Shown in pieces: positions 1 to 9,479 of a stretch of DNA of 64,000 nucleotides. This stretch comes from Streptomyces sp. F001 (GTDB lineage Bacteria; Actinomycetota; Actinomycetes; Streptomycetales; Streptomycetaceae): contig NZ_QZWF01000002.1 in assembly GCF_004187715.1 (NCBI RefSeq), positions 1-64,000 of the forward strand. Direction: 5' to 3'. A program made the position numbers and the translations under genes. A model generated the notes under the pieces. It was given only the letters and a program-made list of their open reading frames with translations, was not told where the DNA came from and made no database searches. Every line of letters begins with the position of its first letter. Within the stretch, counting starts at the first letter, position 1.

Positions 1-525
1 CCGGTGGCCTCGGCAGCGCGCGGGTGCGGTATCTCCACGGGGCGCCGGGCCGCGCAGGCCGCAGCCCTGTTGCCACGGTTCGCCGACCTCGGTGTCGAGG
101 CCGTCGAACAGCCCGTCGCCCCCGGCGACCCCGAGGCGCTGGGCGCCCTCGCCGAGCGCTCCCCGCTGCCCGTCATCGCCGACGAGGACGCCGTGGACCT
201 CGCGGACGCCCGCCGACTGGCCGGACGTGTGCACGGCGTCAACGTCAAGCTCGCCAAGTGCGGCGGCGTCCACGCCGCCCTGCGCATCGCCGAGGCCATC
301 GAGGGCAGCGGCACCGCGCTGATGCTCGGCTGCCTGACCGCCAGCACCCTCGGCCTCGCCCCCGCCGTCCACCTCGCCGACCGCGCCCGCTGGGCCGACC
401 TCGACGGGCATCTGCTGCTCGCCCACGACCCGTGGACCGGAATCGGCGGCGCGGACGGGTTCGTACGGGCCGGTGACCTGCCGGGGCTCGGCATCGAGGA
501 GGTGGCGCATGAAAACGTGGCATGA
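1..525 (+). CDS. Dipeptide epimerase-like enolase-superfamily protein (C-terminal part, cut by window edge)
   Basis: The frame is open from base 1, so only the last roughly 174 residues are present. They look like the C-terminal half of the mandelate racemase / muconate lactonizing barrel. Visible elements are PVIADEDAV (metal-ligand strand), VNVKLAKCGG (the strand that carries the catalytic lysine) and a late DLDG motif of the kind used by Ala-Glu-type dipeptide epimerases to bind the substrate amino group. Such enzymes invert an L-amino acid within a dipeptide in the cytosol. The stop codon overlaps the next gene by 17 nt, which indicates an operon with the MFS gene. The substrate cannot be deduced. 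o-Succinylbenzoate synthase or another superfamily member is possible, but the motif set favours an epimerase. Confidence 0.75.
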   Translation, partial: PVASAARGCGISTGRRAAQAAALLPRFADLGVEAVEQPVAPGDPEALGALAERSPLPVIADEDAVDLADARRLAGRVHGVNVKLAKCGGVHAALRIAEAIEGSGTALMLGCLTASTLGLAPAVHLADRARWADLDGHLLLAHDPWTGIGGADGFVRAGDLPGLGIEEVAHENVA

Positions 526-1750
526 GATGCGGCAGTTCCCGCTCGCCGTCCGCCTCCTGCTGGTCAACCAGCTCGGCGTCAACACCGGCTTCTACCTCCT
601 CATCCCCTATCTCGCCACCCACCTCACCGAGAACCTCGGCATGTCCGCGGCCGTCGTCGGCATCGTCCTCGGTGTCCGCAACCTCAGCCAGCAGGGCCTG
701 TTCATCATCGGCGGCTCCGCCTCCGACCGGCTCGGCGCACGCGGCGTGATCATCGCCGGCTGCGCCCTGCGCACCGTCGGGTTCGGGCTGTTCGCCCTCG
801 GCGACGGACTGGCCGTACTGCTCGCGGCGTCCGTGCTCAGCGGGCTGGCCGGCGCCCTGTTCAACCCGGCCGTGCGGGCCTACCTCGCGCAGGAGGCGGG
901 GGAGCGCAAGGCCGAGGCGTTCGCGCTGTTCAACGTGTTCGCCACGACCGGCGCGCTGATCGGCCCGCTCCTCGGCAGCCTGCTCCTCCTCGTCGACTTC
1001 CGCACGTCCGCGCTCACCGCCGCCGCTGTCTTCGCCGCGCTCACCGTCGCCCAGGCGCTGGTGCTGCCCGCGCGGGAGGTCGAACCGAGCAGGAGCGGGA
1101 TCGTCGCCGACTGGCGCGAGGTGGTCGGCAACCGGGCGTTCCTGGCGTTCGCGCTCGCCATGGTCGGCATGTTCACCCTGGAGAACCAGCTCTACCTGCT
1201 GCTGCCGTCCGGCGCCCGGCAGGCCACCGGCTGGGACGGCGCGGCCGGCCTCGTCTTCCTCGTCGGCACACTCGTCAACCTCACCCTGCAACTGCGGCTC
1301 ACCCGTGCCCTCAAGGAGCGGGGCAGCAGAGCCCGTTGGATCAGTGCCGGACTCCTGCTGATGGGGCTGGCGTTCCTCCCGCCGGCACTCGTCGCCGGCA
1401 GCAGCTCCGACGGGCTCCTCGACGCGCTACCGGTCCTGCTCGGCACCCTGCTGCTCTACGTCGGCGTCATGATCGCTTCGCCGTTCGTCATGGAACTGAT
1501 CCCCGGCTTCGGCCGCCCCGAGCTCACCGGCACCTACTACGGCATCTTCTACGTCGTCTCCGGCATCGCCGCCGCCCTCGGCAACACCGTCGTCGGCTGG
1601 GCCATGGACACCGGGGAGCACGGCGCCGAATGGCTGCCCTGGGTGTGCTGCGCCCTGTTCGGGCTCGCCTCCGCGCTCGGCGTCGCCTGGCTGCACCGGC
1701 TGAACGCACTGCCGGCCCCGCCGAAGCCCGCCGTACCCGCCGCGGCCTGA
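509..1750 (+). CDS. MFS transporter, probable exporter
   Basis: A 414-aa integral membrane protein with about 12 hydrophobic segments. The loop after the second segment carries SDRLGARG, the usual MFS signature between TM2 and TM3. The ATG at 509 is chosen because GAGGAGG lies 7-14 nt upstream; an earlier in-frame start exists but has no such site. It overlaps the epimerase gene by 17 nt and lies 8 nt before the methyltransferase gene, so it is translated as part of the operon. With a peptide-type importer downstream, a role in exporting a small molecule (possibly a modified peptide or opine) is reasonable but inferred. Confidence 0.8.
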   Translation: MKTWHEMRQFPLAVRLLLVNQLGVNTGFYLLIPYLATHLTENLGMSAAVVGIVLGVRNLSQQGLFIIGGSASDRLGARGVIIAGCALRTVGFGLFALGDGLAVLLAASVLSGLAGALFNPAVRAYLAQEAGERKAEAFALFNVFATTGALIGPLLGSLLLLVDFRTSALTAAAVFAALTVAQALVLPAREVEPSRSGIVADWREVVGNRAFLAFALAMVGMFTLENQLYLLLPSGARQATGWDGAAGLVFLVGTLVNLTLQLRLTRALKERGSRARWISAGLLLMGLAFLPPALVAGSSSDGLLDALPVLLGTLLLYVGVMIASPFVMELIPGFGRPELTGTYYGIFYVVSGIAAALGNTVVGWAMDTGEHGAEWLPWVCCALFGLASALGVAWLHRLNALPAPPKPAVPAAA

Positions 1751-1758
1751 GGAGAGAC

Positions 1759-2556
1759 ATGTCCCCTACGACAACTGCGCGCAACCTCCTCACCGACAAC
1801 CCCGAGCTGTACGAGGCCCGTTTCCCCGACCCGGACCGCCTGGCCGGCCGCTGGACCGAGGACTGCCTGCGCCGGCACGGCGCCGGCCCGCGCGTGCTGG
1901 ACATGGGCTGCGGCACGGGCCGCGATGCGGCGTTCCTGCACAGCACCGGGCGCACCGTCACCGGGGCCGACCTCTCCGAGGCGATGCTCGGGTACGCCCG
2001 TGTCCATCACCCCGGGCCCGCATACGTCCGCGCCGACCTGCACGGCTTCGACCTGGGCACGTTCGATGCGGTGGTGTGCCTGGACAGCGCGCTGCTGTAC
2101 TGCCACACCAACGACCAGCTCGACGGCTTCCTCGCCTCCTGCCGACGGGCCCTCGGACCGGGCGGCCTGCTGGTCGCGGAGATGCGCAACGGCGCCTATT
2201 TCCTGGGCCGTACGGACCTGCTCGACCGGCCCAGGGTCAACCAGTTCACCTGGCGGGGCACGGAGTACCGCTCCAGCACCACGCTCACGGTCGACCGCAC
2301 CGCCCAACTCCTGCGCCGTACGCGCATCTGGACGGCCGACGACGGCTCCGCGCCCGTCGAACAGCGCTCGGCGTGGCGGCTGCTGTTCCCGCAGGAGCTG
2401 CGCCACTTCCTGACCGCCCACGGCTTCGAGGTCCTCGGCCTGTACGACGGCCCGGGACCGCGTACCGAACCCCCCTGGCGCGAGGGCGAGTTGCCCGGCG
2501 CGAGCACCGACGCGGACCGGCTGCACGTCGTCGCGCGTCTGAACACCCCCCACTGA
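1759..2556 (+). CDS. Class I SAM-dependent methyltransferase
   Basis: A 265-aa soluble protein with a Rossmann methyltransferase core. Motif I is VLDMGCGTGRD at about residues 44-54, an acidic loop (GADLSEAM) follows, and motif IV is FDAVVCLDSALLY. It resembles the methyltransferase 11/25 families, which methylate small molecules using S-adenosylmethionine. The start ATG at 1759 follows GGAGAG at 1751. It sits between the MFS gene (8 nt away) and the substrate-binding protein gene (about 30 nt away), so it probably modifies the molecule handled by these transporters. The substrate is unknown. Confidence 0.8.
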   Translation: MSPTTTARNLLTDNPELYEARFPDPDRLAGRWTEDCLRRHGAGPRVLDMGCGTGRDAAFLHSTGRTVTGADLSEAMLGYARVHHPGPAYVRADLHGFDLGTFDAVVCLDSALLYCHTNDQLDGFLASCRRALGPGGLLVAEMRNGAYFLGRTDLLDRPRVNQFTWRGTEYRSSTTLTVDRTAQLLRRTRIWTADDGSAPVEQRSAWRLLFPQELRHFLTAHGFEVLGLYDGPGPRTEPPWREGELPGASTDADRLHVVARLNTPH

Positions 2557-2586
2557 CCTGTCCCGTCTCTCCCCAAGGAATTCCTC

Positions 2587-4158
2587 ATGCACGACGAACG
2601 CTTCCCAGGCCTGCGCCGCCGCGGCTTCCTCGCCGCCACCGGCGCCGCATCCCTCGGCGCGCTCGCCCTCACCGGCTGCGGCTCCTCCGACAGCCCCGGC
2701 GCCAGCGAGGGCGACGGCAAGCCCAGGCGCGGCGGACGGCTGCGCGCCGCCTTCGCCGGAGGCGGCGCCAGCGAGACCCTCGATCCGCATCTCGCGAACC
2801 TCTTCGTCGACGTGGCCCGCGCCAAGGCGCTGTTCGACAAGCTCGCCGACTACGGCGCCGACCTGTCCGCCGAACCCCGCCTCGCCACCAAGTGGGAGTC
2901 GAACAAGACGCTGGACCGCTGGCAGGTCACCCTGCGCAAGGCCACCTTCCACGACGGCAAACCGGTCACCGCCCAGGACGTGCTCTACAGCTACCGCCGG
3001 ATCGCCGACCCCAAGCAGGCGTTCCGCGCCAAGGCGTCCCTGGAGCCCATCGACCTCGACGCCAGCCGCGCCACCGGCGAGCGGAGCATCGAGTTCGTGC
3101 TCAAGCGGCCGACCGCCGAATTCCCCAACATCCTGGCCGCGTTCGGCGCGTACATCGTGCCCGAGAACGCCACCGACTTCGACAGAAAGCCCATCGGCTC
3201 CGGCCCCTTCCGGTTCGTGTCCTTCACCCCCGGCCGCTCCGCCGTCGTCCGCCGCTACGACGACCACTGGGAGGGCGCCCCCTACCTCGACGAGCTCGAG
3301 TTCCTCGTCGCCAACGAGGAGTCCGCGCGCGTCAACGCCCTCCTCGGTGGCCAGGTCGAGTACGCCCACGAGCTCAACCCCACCACCGCCCGCGCGCACG
3401 AGAACCAGGGTCAGATCGAGATCGTGCGCCTGCGCAACAGCGCCATGCAGGCCTTCACGATGAAGACCGACCGGGCGCCCTTCGACGACCAGCGGGTGCG
3501 GCAGGCGTTCTTCCTCATCGCCGACCGAAAGGAACTCGTCGACGGCGCCCTGTCCGGGGCGGGCGAGGTCGGCAACGACCTGTTCGGCAAGGGCTACGAG
3601 TACTACGCCGACGGTCTGCCGCAGCGCGAGCAGGACCTCGACAGGGCCCGCGCCCTGCTGAAGCAGGCGGGCGCCGAGAACCTCAAGGTCACCCTCGACA
3701 CCTCGGCCGTCGCCGCCGGGTTCACCGAGGCCGCCGGCATCTTCCGCGACCAGGCGAAGAAGGCGGGCGTCACCGTCGAGGTCAGGATGGGCAGCAAGGA
3801 CTCGTACTGGAGCGACATCCTCGACTCCGGCACCCTCGCCTGCTACCGCTCCGGCGCCATGCCCATCGAGGCGCACATCTCCCAGCGGCTGCTCACCGAC
3901 TCCACCACCAACGCCACCAAGTGGCAGCACAAGGACTTCGACGCGCTCTACCAGCAGGCCCAGTCCACCCGGGACAAGACCGAACGGGCCGCCGTGTACG
4001 AGCGCATGCAGCGCCGCCTGCATGCCGAGGGCGGCTTCCTGGTGTGGGGCTTCGCCGACTGGATCCTCGGTACCGCCCGCACCGTCAAGGGGGTGGAACG
4101 CAACGCCCCCGCCAACACGCTCGACTGGGCGCGGTTCGACAAGGTGTGGCTGGCGTGA
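2587..4158 (+). CDS. ABC transporter substrate-binding lipoprotein, peptide/nickel/opine family 5
   Basis: A 523-aa extracytoplasmic solute-binding protein. The N-terminus has a twin-arginine pattern (RRRGFLA at residues 10-16), a hydrophobic stretch and a lipobox LTGC at 28-31, so it is predicted to be exported by Tat and lipidated at Cys31. The body shows SBP_bac_5 features such as LDPHLANLF near the start and an FHDGKPVTAQDVLYS block, which match DppA/OppA/NikA-type proteins. It is preceded by AAGGAA at 2575. Its stop overlaps the GTG start of the first permease by 3 nt. Ligand class (peptide, nickel chelate or opine) cannot be told from sequence alone. Confidence 0.9.
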   Translation: MHDERFPGLRRRGFLAATGAASLGALALTGCGSSDSPGASEGDGKPRRGGRLRAAFAGGGASETLDPHLANLFVDVARAKALFDKLADYGADLSAEPRLATKWESNKTLDRWQVTLRKATFHDGKPVTAQDVLYSYRRIADPKQAFRAKASLEPIDLDASRATGERSIEFVLKRPTAEFPNILAAFGAYIVPENATDFDRKPIGSGPFRFVSFTPGRSAVVRRYDDHWEGAPYLDELEFLVANEESARVNALLGGQVEYAHELNPTTARAHENQGQIEIVRLRNSAMQAFTMKTDRAPFDDQRVRQAFFLIADRKELVDGALSGAGEVGNDLFGKGYEYYADGLPQREQDLDRARALLKQAGAENLKVTLDTSAVAAGFTEAAGIFRDQAKKAGVTVEVRMGSKDSYWSDILDSGTLACYRSGAMPIEAHISQRLLTDSTTNATKWQHKDFDALYQQAQSTRDKTERAAVYERMQRRLHAEGGFLVWGFADWILGTARTVKGVERNAPANTLDWARFDKVWLA

Positions 4159-5108
4159 GCGGACTGCGCTCCTTCGTCGCCCGGCGGCTGCTCCTCGGCG
4201 CCCTGCAGACCGTGGCCGTGGTGCTGCTGGTCTTCGCGCTCACCGAGGCGCTGCCGGGCGACGCCGCGGTCGCCCTCGCCGGCGACCAGCCGGACCCGGC
4301 GCGGATCGAGGCGATCCGGGAGGCCATGGACCTGGACCGGCCGGCGCACGAGCGGCTGGCCGACTGGGCGGCGGGCCTGCTGCACGGCGACTTCGGCACC
4401 TCGCTCGCCTCCGGCCGGCCGGTCGGCCGGTACATCAGTGACGGCCTCGGCCCGACCCTGCTGCTGGCCGCGCTCACCGTCGTGCTGCTCGTGCCGATCG
4501 GCTTCGGCCTCGGCGTGCTGGCCGCGCGGCACGCGGGCCGGCTGATCGACCGGCTCGTCAGCTCGGTGACGCTCGCCGTGTACGCGATCCCCGAATTCGC
4601 CCTCGGGGTGCTGCTGGTGACCGTGCTCGCGCTCCAGCTGGGCTGGCTGCCACCGACCGCCGTAGGCTACGGCACCGACCTGCTCGCCCACCCCGCGGTA
4701 CTCGTCCTGCCGGTGCTCGTGCTGCTGTCCCGGCCGGTCTGTTCACTGGCCCGGCTGGTGCGGGCCGGGATGGTCGACGCGCTGGCCGCGCCGTACACGG
4801 TGCACGCCCGCCGCTACGGCGTCGCCGGCATCCGCGTCCGCTACGCGCACGCCCTGCCGGGCGCCCTCGCTCCGGCCGCGCAGCAACTCGCCCGCACCAT
4901 CGACTGGCTGCTGTGCGGCGTCATCGTCGTGGAGGCCCTCTACGTGATCCCCGGACTCGGCACCGTCCTGCTCAACGCCGTCGCCGAACGCGACGTGCCC
5001 GTGGTGCAGGGCCTCGCCGTGGTGTTCGGCGTCCTGACCGTCGTCCTCAACCTGGGCGCCGACCTCGTCGCCCACCGGTTCGCGCCACGGGCGGGGGTGG
5101 CCGCGTGA
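4155..5108 (+). CDS. ABC transporter permease, DppB/OppB type
   Basis: A 317-aa membrane protein with about six transmembrane segments and an early extracytoplasmic region (residues about 30-95), the normal DppB architecture. The coupling-helix region is seen in the stretch around RAGMVDALAAPYTVHARRYGV, followed by a LPGALAPAAQQL segment typical of BPD_transp_1 proteins. The GTG start at 4155 overlaps the stop of the binding-protein gene (GTGA), and its own stop overlaps the next start in the same way, so the subunits are translationally coupled. It forms the membrane channel together with the next permease. Confidence 0.88.
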   Translation: MSGLRSFVARRLLLGALQTVAVVLLVFALTEALPGDAAVALAGDQPDPARIEAIREAMDLDRPAHERLADWAAGLLHGDFGTSLASGRPVGRYISDGLGPTLLLAALTVVLLVPIGFGLGVLAARHAGRLIDRLVSSVTLAVYAIPEFALGVLLVTVLALQLGWLPPTAVGYGTDLLAHPAVLVLPVLVLLSRPVCSLARLVRAGMVDALAAPYTVHARRYGVAGIRVRYAHALPGALAPAAQQLARTIDWLLCGVIVVEALYVIPGLGTVLLNAVAERDVPVVQGLAVVFGVLTVVLNLGADLVAHRFAPRAGVAA

Positions 5109-5935
5109 GGTTCACGGGGAGATTCGCGCTCGGCGTCGCCGTCATCGGCGTACCTCTCGTCCTCGCCCTGCTGGGGCCGCTGTTCGCCGGCGATCCGGGG
5201 CCGCGCGCCACGTCGTTCACGCTCGGGGACGGCCACTGGCTGGGCACCGATTTCGTGGGCAGGGACGTGTGGCAACAGGTGCTGCACGGAGGCCGGCCCG
5301 TGGTGGTGACCGCGCTCGCGGCGACCGCGCTGGCGTATGCCGTGGCGCTGCCCCTCGGTCTGCTCAGCGCGCTCACACACCGGAGGTGGCTGGAGGAGCT
5401 CCTGATGCGGCCCCTGGACGTGCTGCTCGCCGTGCCGTCGCTGCTGTTGATCCTGCTGGTGGCGTCGGTGTTCGAGCCGGGTGCGGTCGGGCTGGCGCTG
5501 CTGGTCGCGGCGGTCAACATCCCGGACGCGGCCAGGATCGTGCGGGCCGCCGCCGCGGAGGCCGCCGCACGGCCTGCCGTCGAGGCGCTGCGCATGCAGG
5601 GCGAGACCTGGTGGCGGATGGCGGTCGGTTACGTCGGCCGTGCCACGCTGCGCACGCTCGCCGCGGACGCGGGTGTCCGGCTCACCGGCGTGCTCTACCT
5701 GGTGGCGACGGCCGCCTTCCTGGGCGTCGGCGTCGCACCGGACGCCGCCGACTGGGCGGTCATGGTGGACCGCAACCGCATCGGCCTGGCCGTGCAGCCC
5801 TGGGCCGTGGTGGTGCCCGCCCTGCTGATCATCGCCCTGACGACGGGCAGCAACCTGCTCTTCGACGCCGCACTGGACCAGCGCGGAACAGCCGCGTCGA
5901 GCCACCGCAGCACAGACAAGGAACGACGGCCGTGA
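5105..5935 (+). CDS. ABC transporter permease, DppC/OppC type
   Basis: A 276-aa membrane permease, the second half of the importer channel. It shows the DppC hallmark HWLGTDFVGRDVWQQVLHGGR after the first membrane segment, then about five more hydrophobic helices, and a VRAAAAEAAARPAVEALRM coupling region. GTG at 5105 overlaps the previous stop (GTGA), and the same overlap joins it to the ATPase gene at 5932. The usual EAA-loop sequence is rather degenerate and alanine-rich, but the fold and gene order leave little doubt. Confidence 0.87.
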   Translation: MRFTGRFALGVAVIGVPLVLALLGPLFAGDPGPRATSFTLGDGHWLGTDFVGRDVWQQVLHGGRPVVVTALAATALAYAVALPLGLLSALTHRRWLEELLMRPLDVLLAVPSLLLILLVASVFEPGAVGLALLVAAVNIPDAARIVRAAAAEAAARPAVEALRMQGETWWRMAVGYVGRATLRTLAADAGVRLTGVLYLVATAAFLGVGVAPDAADWAVMVDRNRIGLAVQPWAVVVPALLIIALTTGSNLLFDAALDQRGTAASSHRSTDKERRP

Positions 5936-7494
5936 CCCAGGAGCTGAACCGAGTGGATCCCGTCGCGCAGATCGCGAACCTGCGGGTCGAGATCGACGGC
6001 CGGGCGATCGTCGACGGAGTGAACCTGCGGGTCCTGCCCGGCAGGGTGACCGCGCTGGTCGGCGCGTCCGGCAGCGGAAAGACCACCACGGGCCTGGCGT
6101 TGCTCGGCGAGTACCCGTCCGGCGCCCGGGTCACCGGGGACGTGCGGGTGCCGGAGGGCGGCCTGGTGGGGTACGTGCCACAGCACCCGGCGGCCGTCCT
6201 CAACCCCGCCCGCCGGGTCTGCGCCCTCCTGAACGACATCGCCCGCACCCAGGTGCGTCACCTGCCGCGCCGCGAGCGCAGGGCAGCCACCCGCGAACTC
6301 CTGCTCCGGGCCCTGGCCGACGCCCAACTCCCCGACGCCGAAGCCCTGTTGCGCCGTTTCCCCCATCAGCTGTCCGGCGGTCAGCAGCAGCGTGTCGTCC
6401 TCGCCCAGGCGCTCCTGCTCGGCGCCCGGGTCATTGTCGCGGACGAACCCACCACGGGCCAGGACGCACTGACCAAGTCCCGTATCGTCGACCAGCTGTC
6501 CGCGGTCGCGGCGAAGGGCATCGCGGTGGTTCTGCTCAGCCACGACCTCGACGTCGTCCGCGCACTCGCCGACGACGTCCTGGTGATGCGGGCGGGGCAG
6601 GTGGTGGAGTCGGGCCCGCCCGAGCGGCTGTGGCTCGCGCCCCGGCACGAGTGGACCCGCCGGCTGCTCGACGCACGGGCACCGGGCCCGCAGCACGAGC
6701 CGCCCCCGATTGCGGCACAAGCGGTCCTGCACGTACGGGACATGACGGCACGTCACCGAGACGGCGACCGCGGTACGACGGTGGCGGTGCGCGTACCCGA
6801 GCTCACCGTGCAGGCCGGTGAATGCCTGGCCGTCGTCGGCCGCTCCGGCAGCGGCAAGACCACCCTCGCCCGCTGTCTGGCCGGACTCCACCGCGACCAC
6901 AGCGGAGAGATTCTGCTCGACGGCCGCCCGCTCCCGCACAGTCTGCGGCAGCGCGACCGTGACCAGTTGGCGGCCGTGCAGTACGTCTTCCAGGACGCCC
7001 GCGCCGCCTTCGACGACTACCGGCCCGTCCTCGACCAGGTCGCCCGGACCGCCGTACGCCTGCGCGGTGCCGACGCGGAGACGGCCGAGGCGGAGGCCCT
7101 GGCCACGCTCACCCGCCTCGGCCTGCCGGAGGAACTGGCGAGCCGCCGCCCCGCCCGGCTCTCCGGCGGCGAACTCCAGCGCGCAGCCCTGGCCCGCGCC
7201 CTGCTCGCCCAGCCCCGGGTGCTGCTCTGCGACGAGATCACCTCCGGCCTCGACACGGTCACCCGCCGCGGCCTCCTCGACGTCCTCGCGGGCCTGCTCC
7301 GCGACCGCGACGACCTCTCCCTGGTCCTCATCACCCACGACCTGGACACCGCTCGACTTGCCCACCGCATCGCCGTCCTGGATGCGGGCGAACTGGTCGA
7401 ACAGGGCCCGGCCCCGCGGGTGCTCACCGAGCCCCGACACCCCTTCACCGTCTCCCTCATGGAGACGACGGCACGCCTGGCGGCCGGGACGTGA
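5932..7494 (+). CDS. ABC transporter ATPase with two nucleotide-binding domains in one chain (DppD-DppF fusion)
   Basis: A 520-aa cytoplasmic protein that carries both ATPase domains of the importer. Domain 1 has Walker A GASGSGKTT (about residues 44-52), signature LSGGQQQR (about 147) and Walker B VIVADEPT. Domain 2 has Walker A GRSGSGKTT (about 303), signature LSGGELQR (about 410) and Walker B VLLCDEIT. In most bacteria these are two separate genes; the fused arrangement is also known in actinobacteria and proteobacteria (YejF/GsiA type). The GTG start overlaps the permease stop. The gene ends the operon. The second Walker B continues DEIT instead of DEPT, a tolerated variant. Confidence 0.9.
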   Translation: MTQELNRVDPVAQIANLRVEIDGRAIVDGVNLRVLPGRVTALVGASGSGKTTTGLALLGEYPSGARVTGDVRVPEGGLVGYVPQHPAAVLNPARRVCALLNDIARTQVRHLPRRERRAATRELLLRALADAQLPDAEALLRRFPHQLSGGQQQRVVLAQALLLGARVIVADEPTTGQDALTKSRIVDQLSAVAAKGIAVVLLSHDLDVVRALADDVLVMRAGQVVESGPPERLWLAPRHEWTRRLLDARAPGPQHEPPPIAAQAVLHVRDMTARHRDGDRGTTVAVRVPELTVQAGECLAVVGRSGSGKTTLARCLAGLHRDHSGEILLDGRPLPHSLRQRDRDQLAAVQYVFQDARAAFDDYRPVLDQVARTAVRLRGADAETAEAEALATLTRLGLPEELASRRPARLSGGELQRAALARALLAQPRVLLCDEITSGLDTVTRRGLLDVLAGLLRDRDDLSLVLITHDLDTARLAHRIAVLDAGELVEQGPAPRVLTEPRHPFTVSLMETTARLAAGT

Positions 7495-7529
7495 CAGCGC
7501 GGCGCCGGCCGCGGGGCCCGGCCGGCCGG

Positions 7530-9362
7530 TCAGCCGAGGGCCTTGTCCAGGTTGAAGGCCGCGCTGATCAGGGCGAGATGAGTGAACGCCTGCGGGAAGT
7601 TGCCCTGTTGCTCGCCCGTGTGGCTGATCTCCTCGGCGTACAGGCCCAGATGGTTGGCGTAGGTGAGCATCTTCTCGAACGCCAGCCGCGCCTCGTCCAC
7701 CCGTCCGGCGCGGACCATCGCCTCCACGTACCAGAACGAGCAGATGGAGAACGTCCCCTCGTCGCCGCGCATACCGTCGGGGCTGGCCTGCGGGTCGTAG
7801 CGGTAGACCAGGGAGTCGGACACCAGCTCGTTGGTGAGGGCGTCCAGGGTGGCCAGCCACTTGGGATCCGTGGGCGCGATGAACTTCGACAGCGGCATCA
7901 TCAGCACGGCCGCGTCGAGTACCTCGCCGTCCTCGTGCTGGACGAAGGCCTGGCGCTGCTCGGACCAGCCGCGGCGCATGATCTGGCGGTAGATCGTGTC
8001 GCGGCACTGCCGCCACCGGGGAAGATCGGCGGGCAGCCCGCGCCGGTTGGCCATCCGGATCGCCCGTTCGATCGCCACCCAGCACATCAGCCGCGAGTAC
8101 AGGAAGTTCTTGCGGCCGCCGCGGGTCTCCCAGATGCCCTCGTCCGGCTGGTCCCAGTGGCAGCACACCCAGTCGACCAGCGCGCAGACGTCGTCCCACT
8201 GGTCGCTGGAGATGGGTTGCGCCCACTTGTCGTACAGGTAGATCGAGTCGATGAGCGCGCCGTAGATGTCGAGCTGGAGCTGCTCGGCGGCGCCATTGCC
8301 GACCCGCACCGGCGCGGAGCCCTCGTACCCTTCCAGATGGTCGAGCTCGCGCTCGGGCAGGTCGGTGCGCCCGTCGATGCCGTACATGATCTGCAGCGGG
8401 CCGGCGTGGCAGCCGGCGCCCGGACTGATGTGCCGGGTCACGAACTTCATGAACGCCTCGGCCTCGCTGGTGAAGCCCAGCCGCAGCAGCGCGTACACGC
8501 AGAAGGCGGCGTCGCGCACCCAGACGTACCGGTAGTCCCAGTTGCGTTCGCCGCCGAGCTGTTCGGGCAGGCTCGTCGTCGCCGCCGCCACGATCGCGCC
8601 GGTGGGCGCGTACGTGAGCAGCTTCAGCGTGAGCGCGGAGCGGTGCACCATCTCCCGCCAGCGGCCCCGGTACTTCGAGGCGGACAGCCAGCGGCGCCAG
8701 TAGGCCACCGTCTCGCCGAACTGCTCCTCCGCCTCCATGTGCGGGCACCGGCGGGGCGTCACATCGCCCCCGACCCGGTCCAGCGCGAACACCGCCGACT
8801 CGCCCTCGGCGAGCTTGAAGTCCGCCCACGCGTCGGGACCGTCGGCCTCGAGCGGCACGGTGGCGGTCAGCGCCAGGGACAGGTCCTCGGAGTCGAAGAC
8901 GGCCACGTCGCCGACCATCCGCAGGGTGTGCGGCCGGGCCCCGTAGTCGAACCGGGGCGCCACCCGCGCCTTGAACGGCAGGGAACCGCGCACGCACATC
9001 ACACGCCGGATCAGCCGGTGCCGCTCGGCCTCGGTCGACTCGCCGCTGATCGGCATGAAGTCCTGCACCTCGCCGACGCCGTCCTCGGTGAAGAACCGGG
9101 TGATCAGGACGTTGGTGTCGGGGAAGTAGAACTGCTTGGTCCGCCCGGGCACGCTCGCCGCCAGCTCGAAGGTGCCGCCCCGCTCCGCGTCCAGGATCGA
9201 GGCGAACACGCTCGGCGCGTCGAAGGCCCCGCAGCAGTACCAGTCGATCGTGCCGTCGGTGCCCACCAGGGCCACGCTCCGCAGATCGCCGATCAGCCCG
9301 TGTTCGGCGATCGGCAGATACCGTGAGCGCCCGAACCCCTCGTCCCTCGGTGTCTCGGCCAT
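7530..9362 (-). CDS. Glycoside hydrolase family 15 protein (glucoamylase/trehalase-like)
   Basis: A 610-aa cytosolic protein without a signal peptide. It starts with a short beta domain (LIGDLRSVALVGTDGTIDWYC) and continues into the alpha/alpha-toroid catalytic domain with the GH15 signature NWDYRYVWVRDAAF. Actinobacterial members of about 600-670 aa include the trehalase that splits trehalose into two glucoses, and others act on alpha-glucans. ATG at 9362 is preferred over GTG at 9365 because GGGAGG sits at the right distance. It is convergent with the ABC operon; the 35-bp intergenic stretch is very GC-rich and may form a terminator. The exact substrate is unresolved. Confidence 0.88.
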   Translation of the reverse strand: MAETPRDEGFGRSRYLPIAEHGLIGDLRSVALVGTDGTIDWYCCGAFDAPSVFASILDAERGGTFELAASVPGRTKQFYFPDTNVLITRFFTEDGVGEVQDFMPISGESTEAERHRLIRRVMCVRGSLPFKARVAPRFDYGARPHTLRMVGDVAVFDSEDLSLALTATVPLEADGPDAWADFKLAEGESAVFALDRVGGDVTPRRCPHMEAEEQFGETVAYWRRWLSASKYRGRWREMVHRSALTLKLLTYAPTGAIVAAATTSLPEQLGGERNWDYRYVWVRDAAFCVYALLRLGFTSEAEAFMKFVTRHISPGAGCHAGPLQIMYGIDGRTDLPERELDHLEGYEGSAPVRVGNGAAEQLQLDIYGALIDSIYLYDKWAQPISSDQWDDVCALVDWVCCHWDQPDEGIWETRGGRKNFLYSRLMCWVAIERAIRMANRRGLPADLPRWRQCRDTIYRQIMRRGWSEQRQAFVQHEDGEVLDAAVLMMPLSKFIAPTDPKWLATLDALTNELVSDSLVYRYDPQASPDGMRGDEGTFSICSFWYVEAMVRAGRVDEARLAFEKMLTYANHLGLYAEEISHTGEQQGNFPQAFTHLALISAAFNLDKALG

Positions 9363-9479
9363 CACAGCCTCCCTCGCCCGGTGCGGCCGGCGCGGTTCCA
9401 GCTTAGGCGCGATCGAACACAGGGGCGTCGTGAATCGAGGGTCCGGTACGCAGACGGCGCGAATCGGGAGTCCGGTCGA

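Noticed and set aside
1549..4023. An 824-codon open frame on the minus strand across the methyltransferase and binding-protein genes
   Set aside because: It is an antisense shadow: composition is Gly/Val/Glu/Arg-rich without domains, and the plus strand carries clear proteins with coupled starts.
5695..8997. An 1100-codon minus-strand frame
   Set aside because: It runs antisense to the ABC ATPase gene and out of frame through the GH15 gene; high GC leaves few stops. No domain is seen in it.
7491..9326. A 611-codon plus-strand frame opposite the GH15 gene
   Set aside because: Same length and region as the real GH15 gene on the minus strand, with no recognisable protein sequence.
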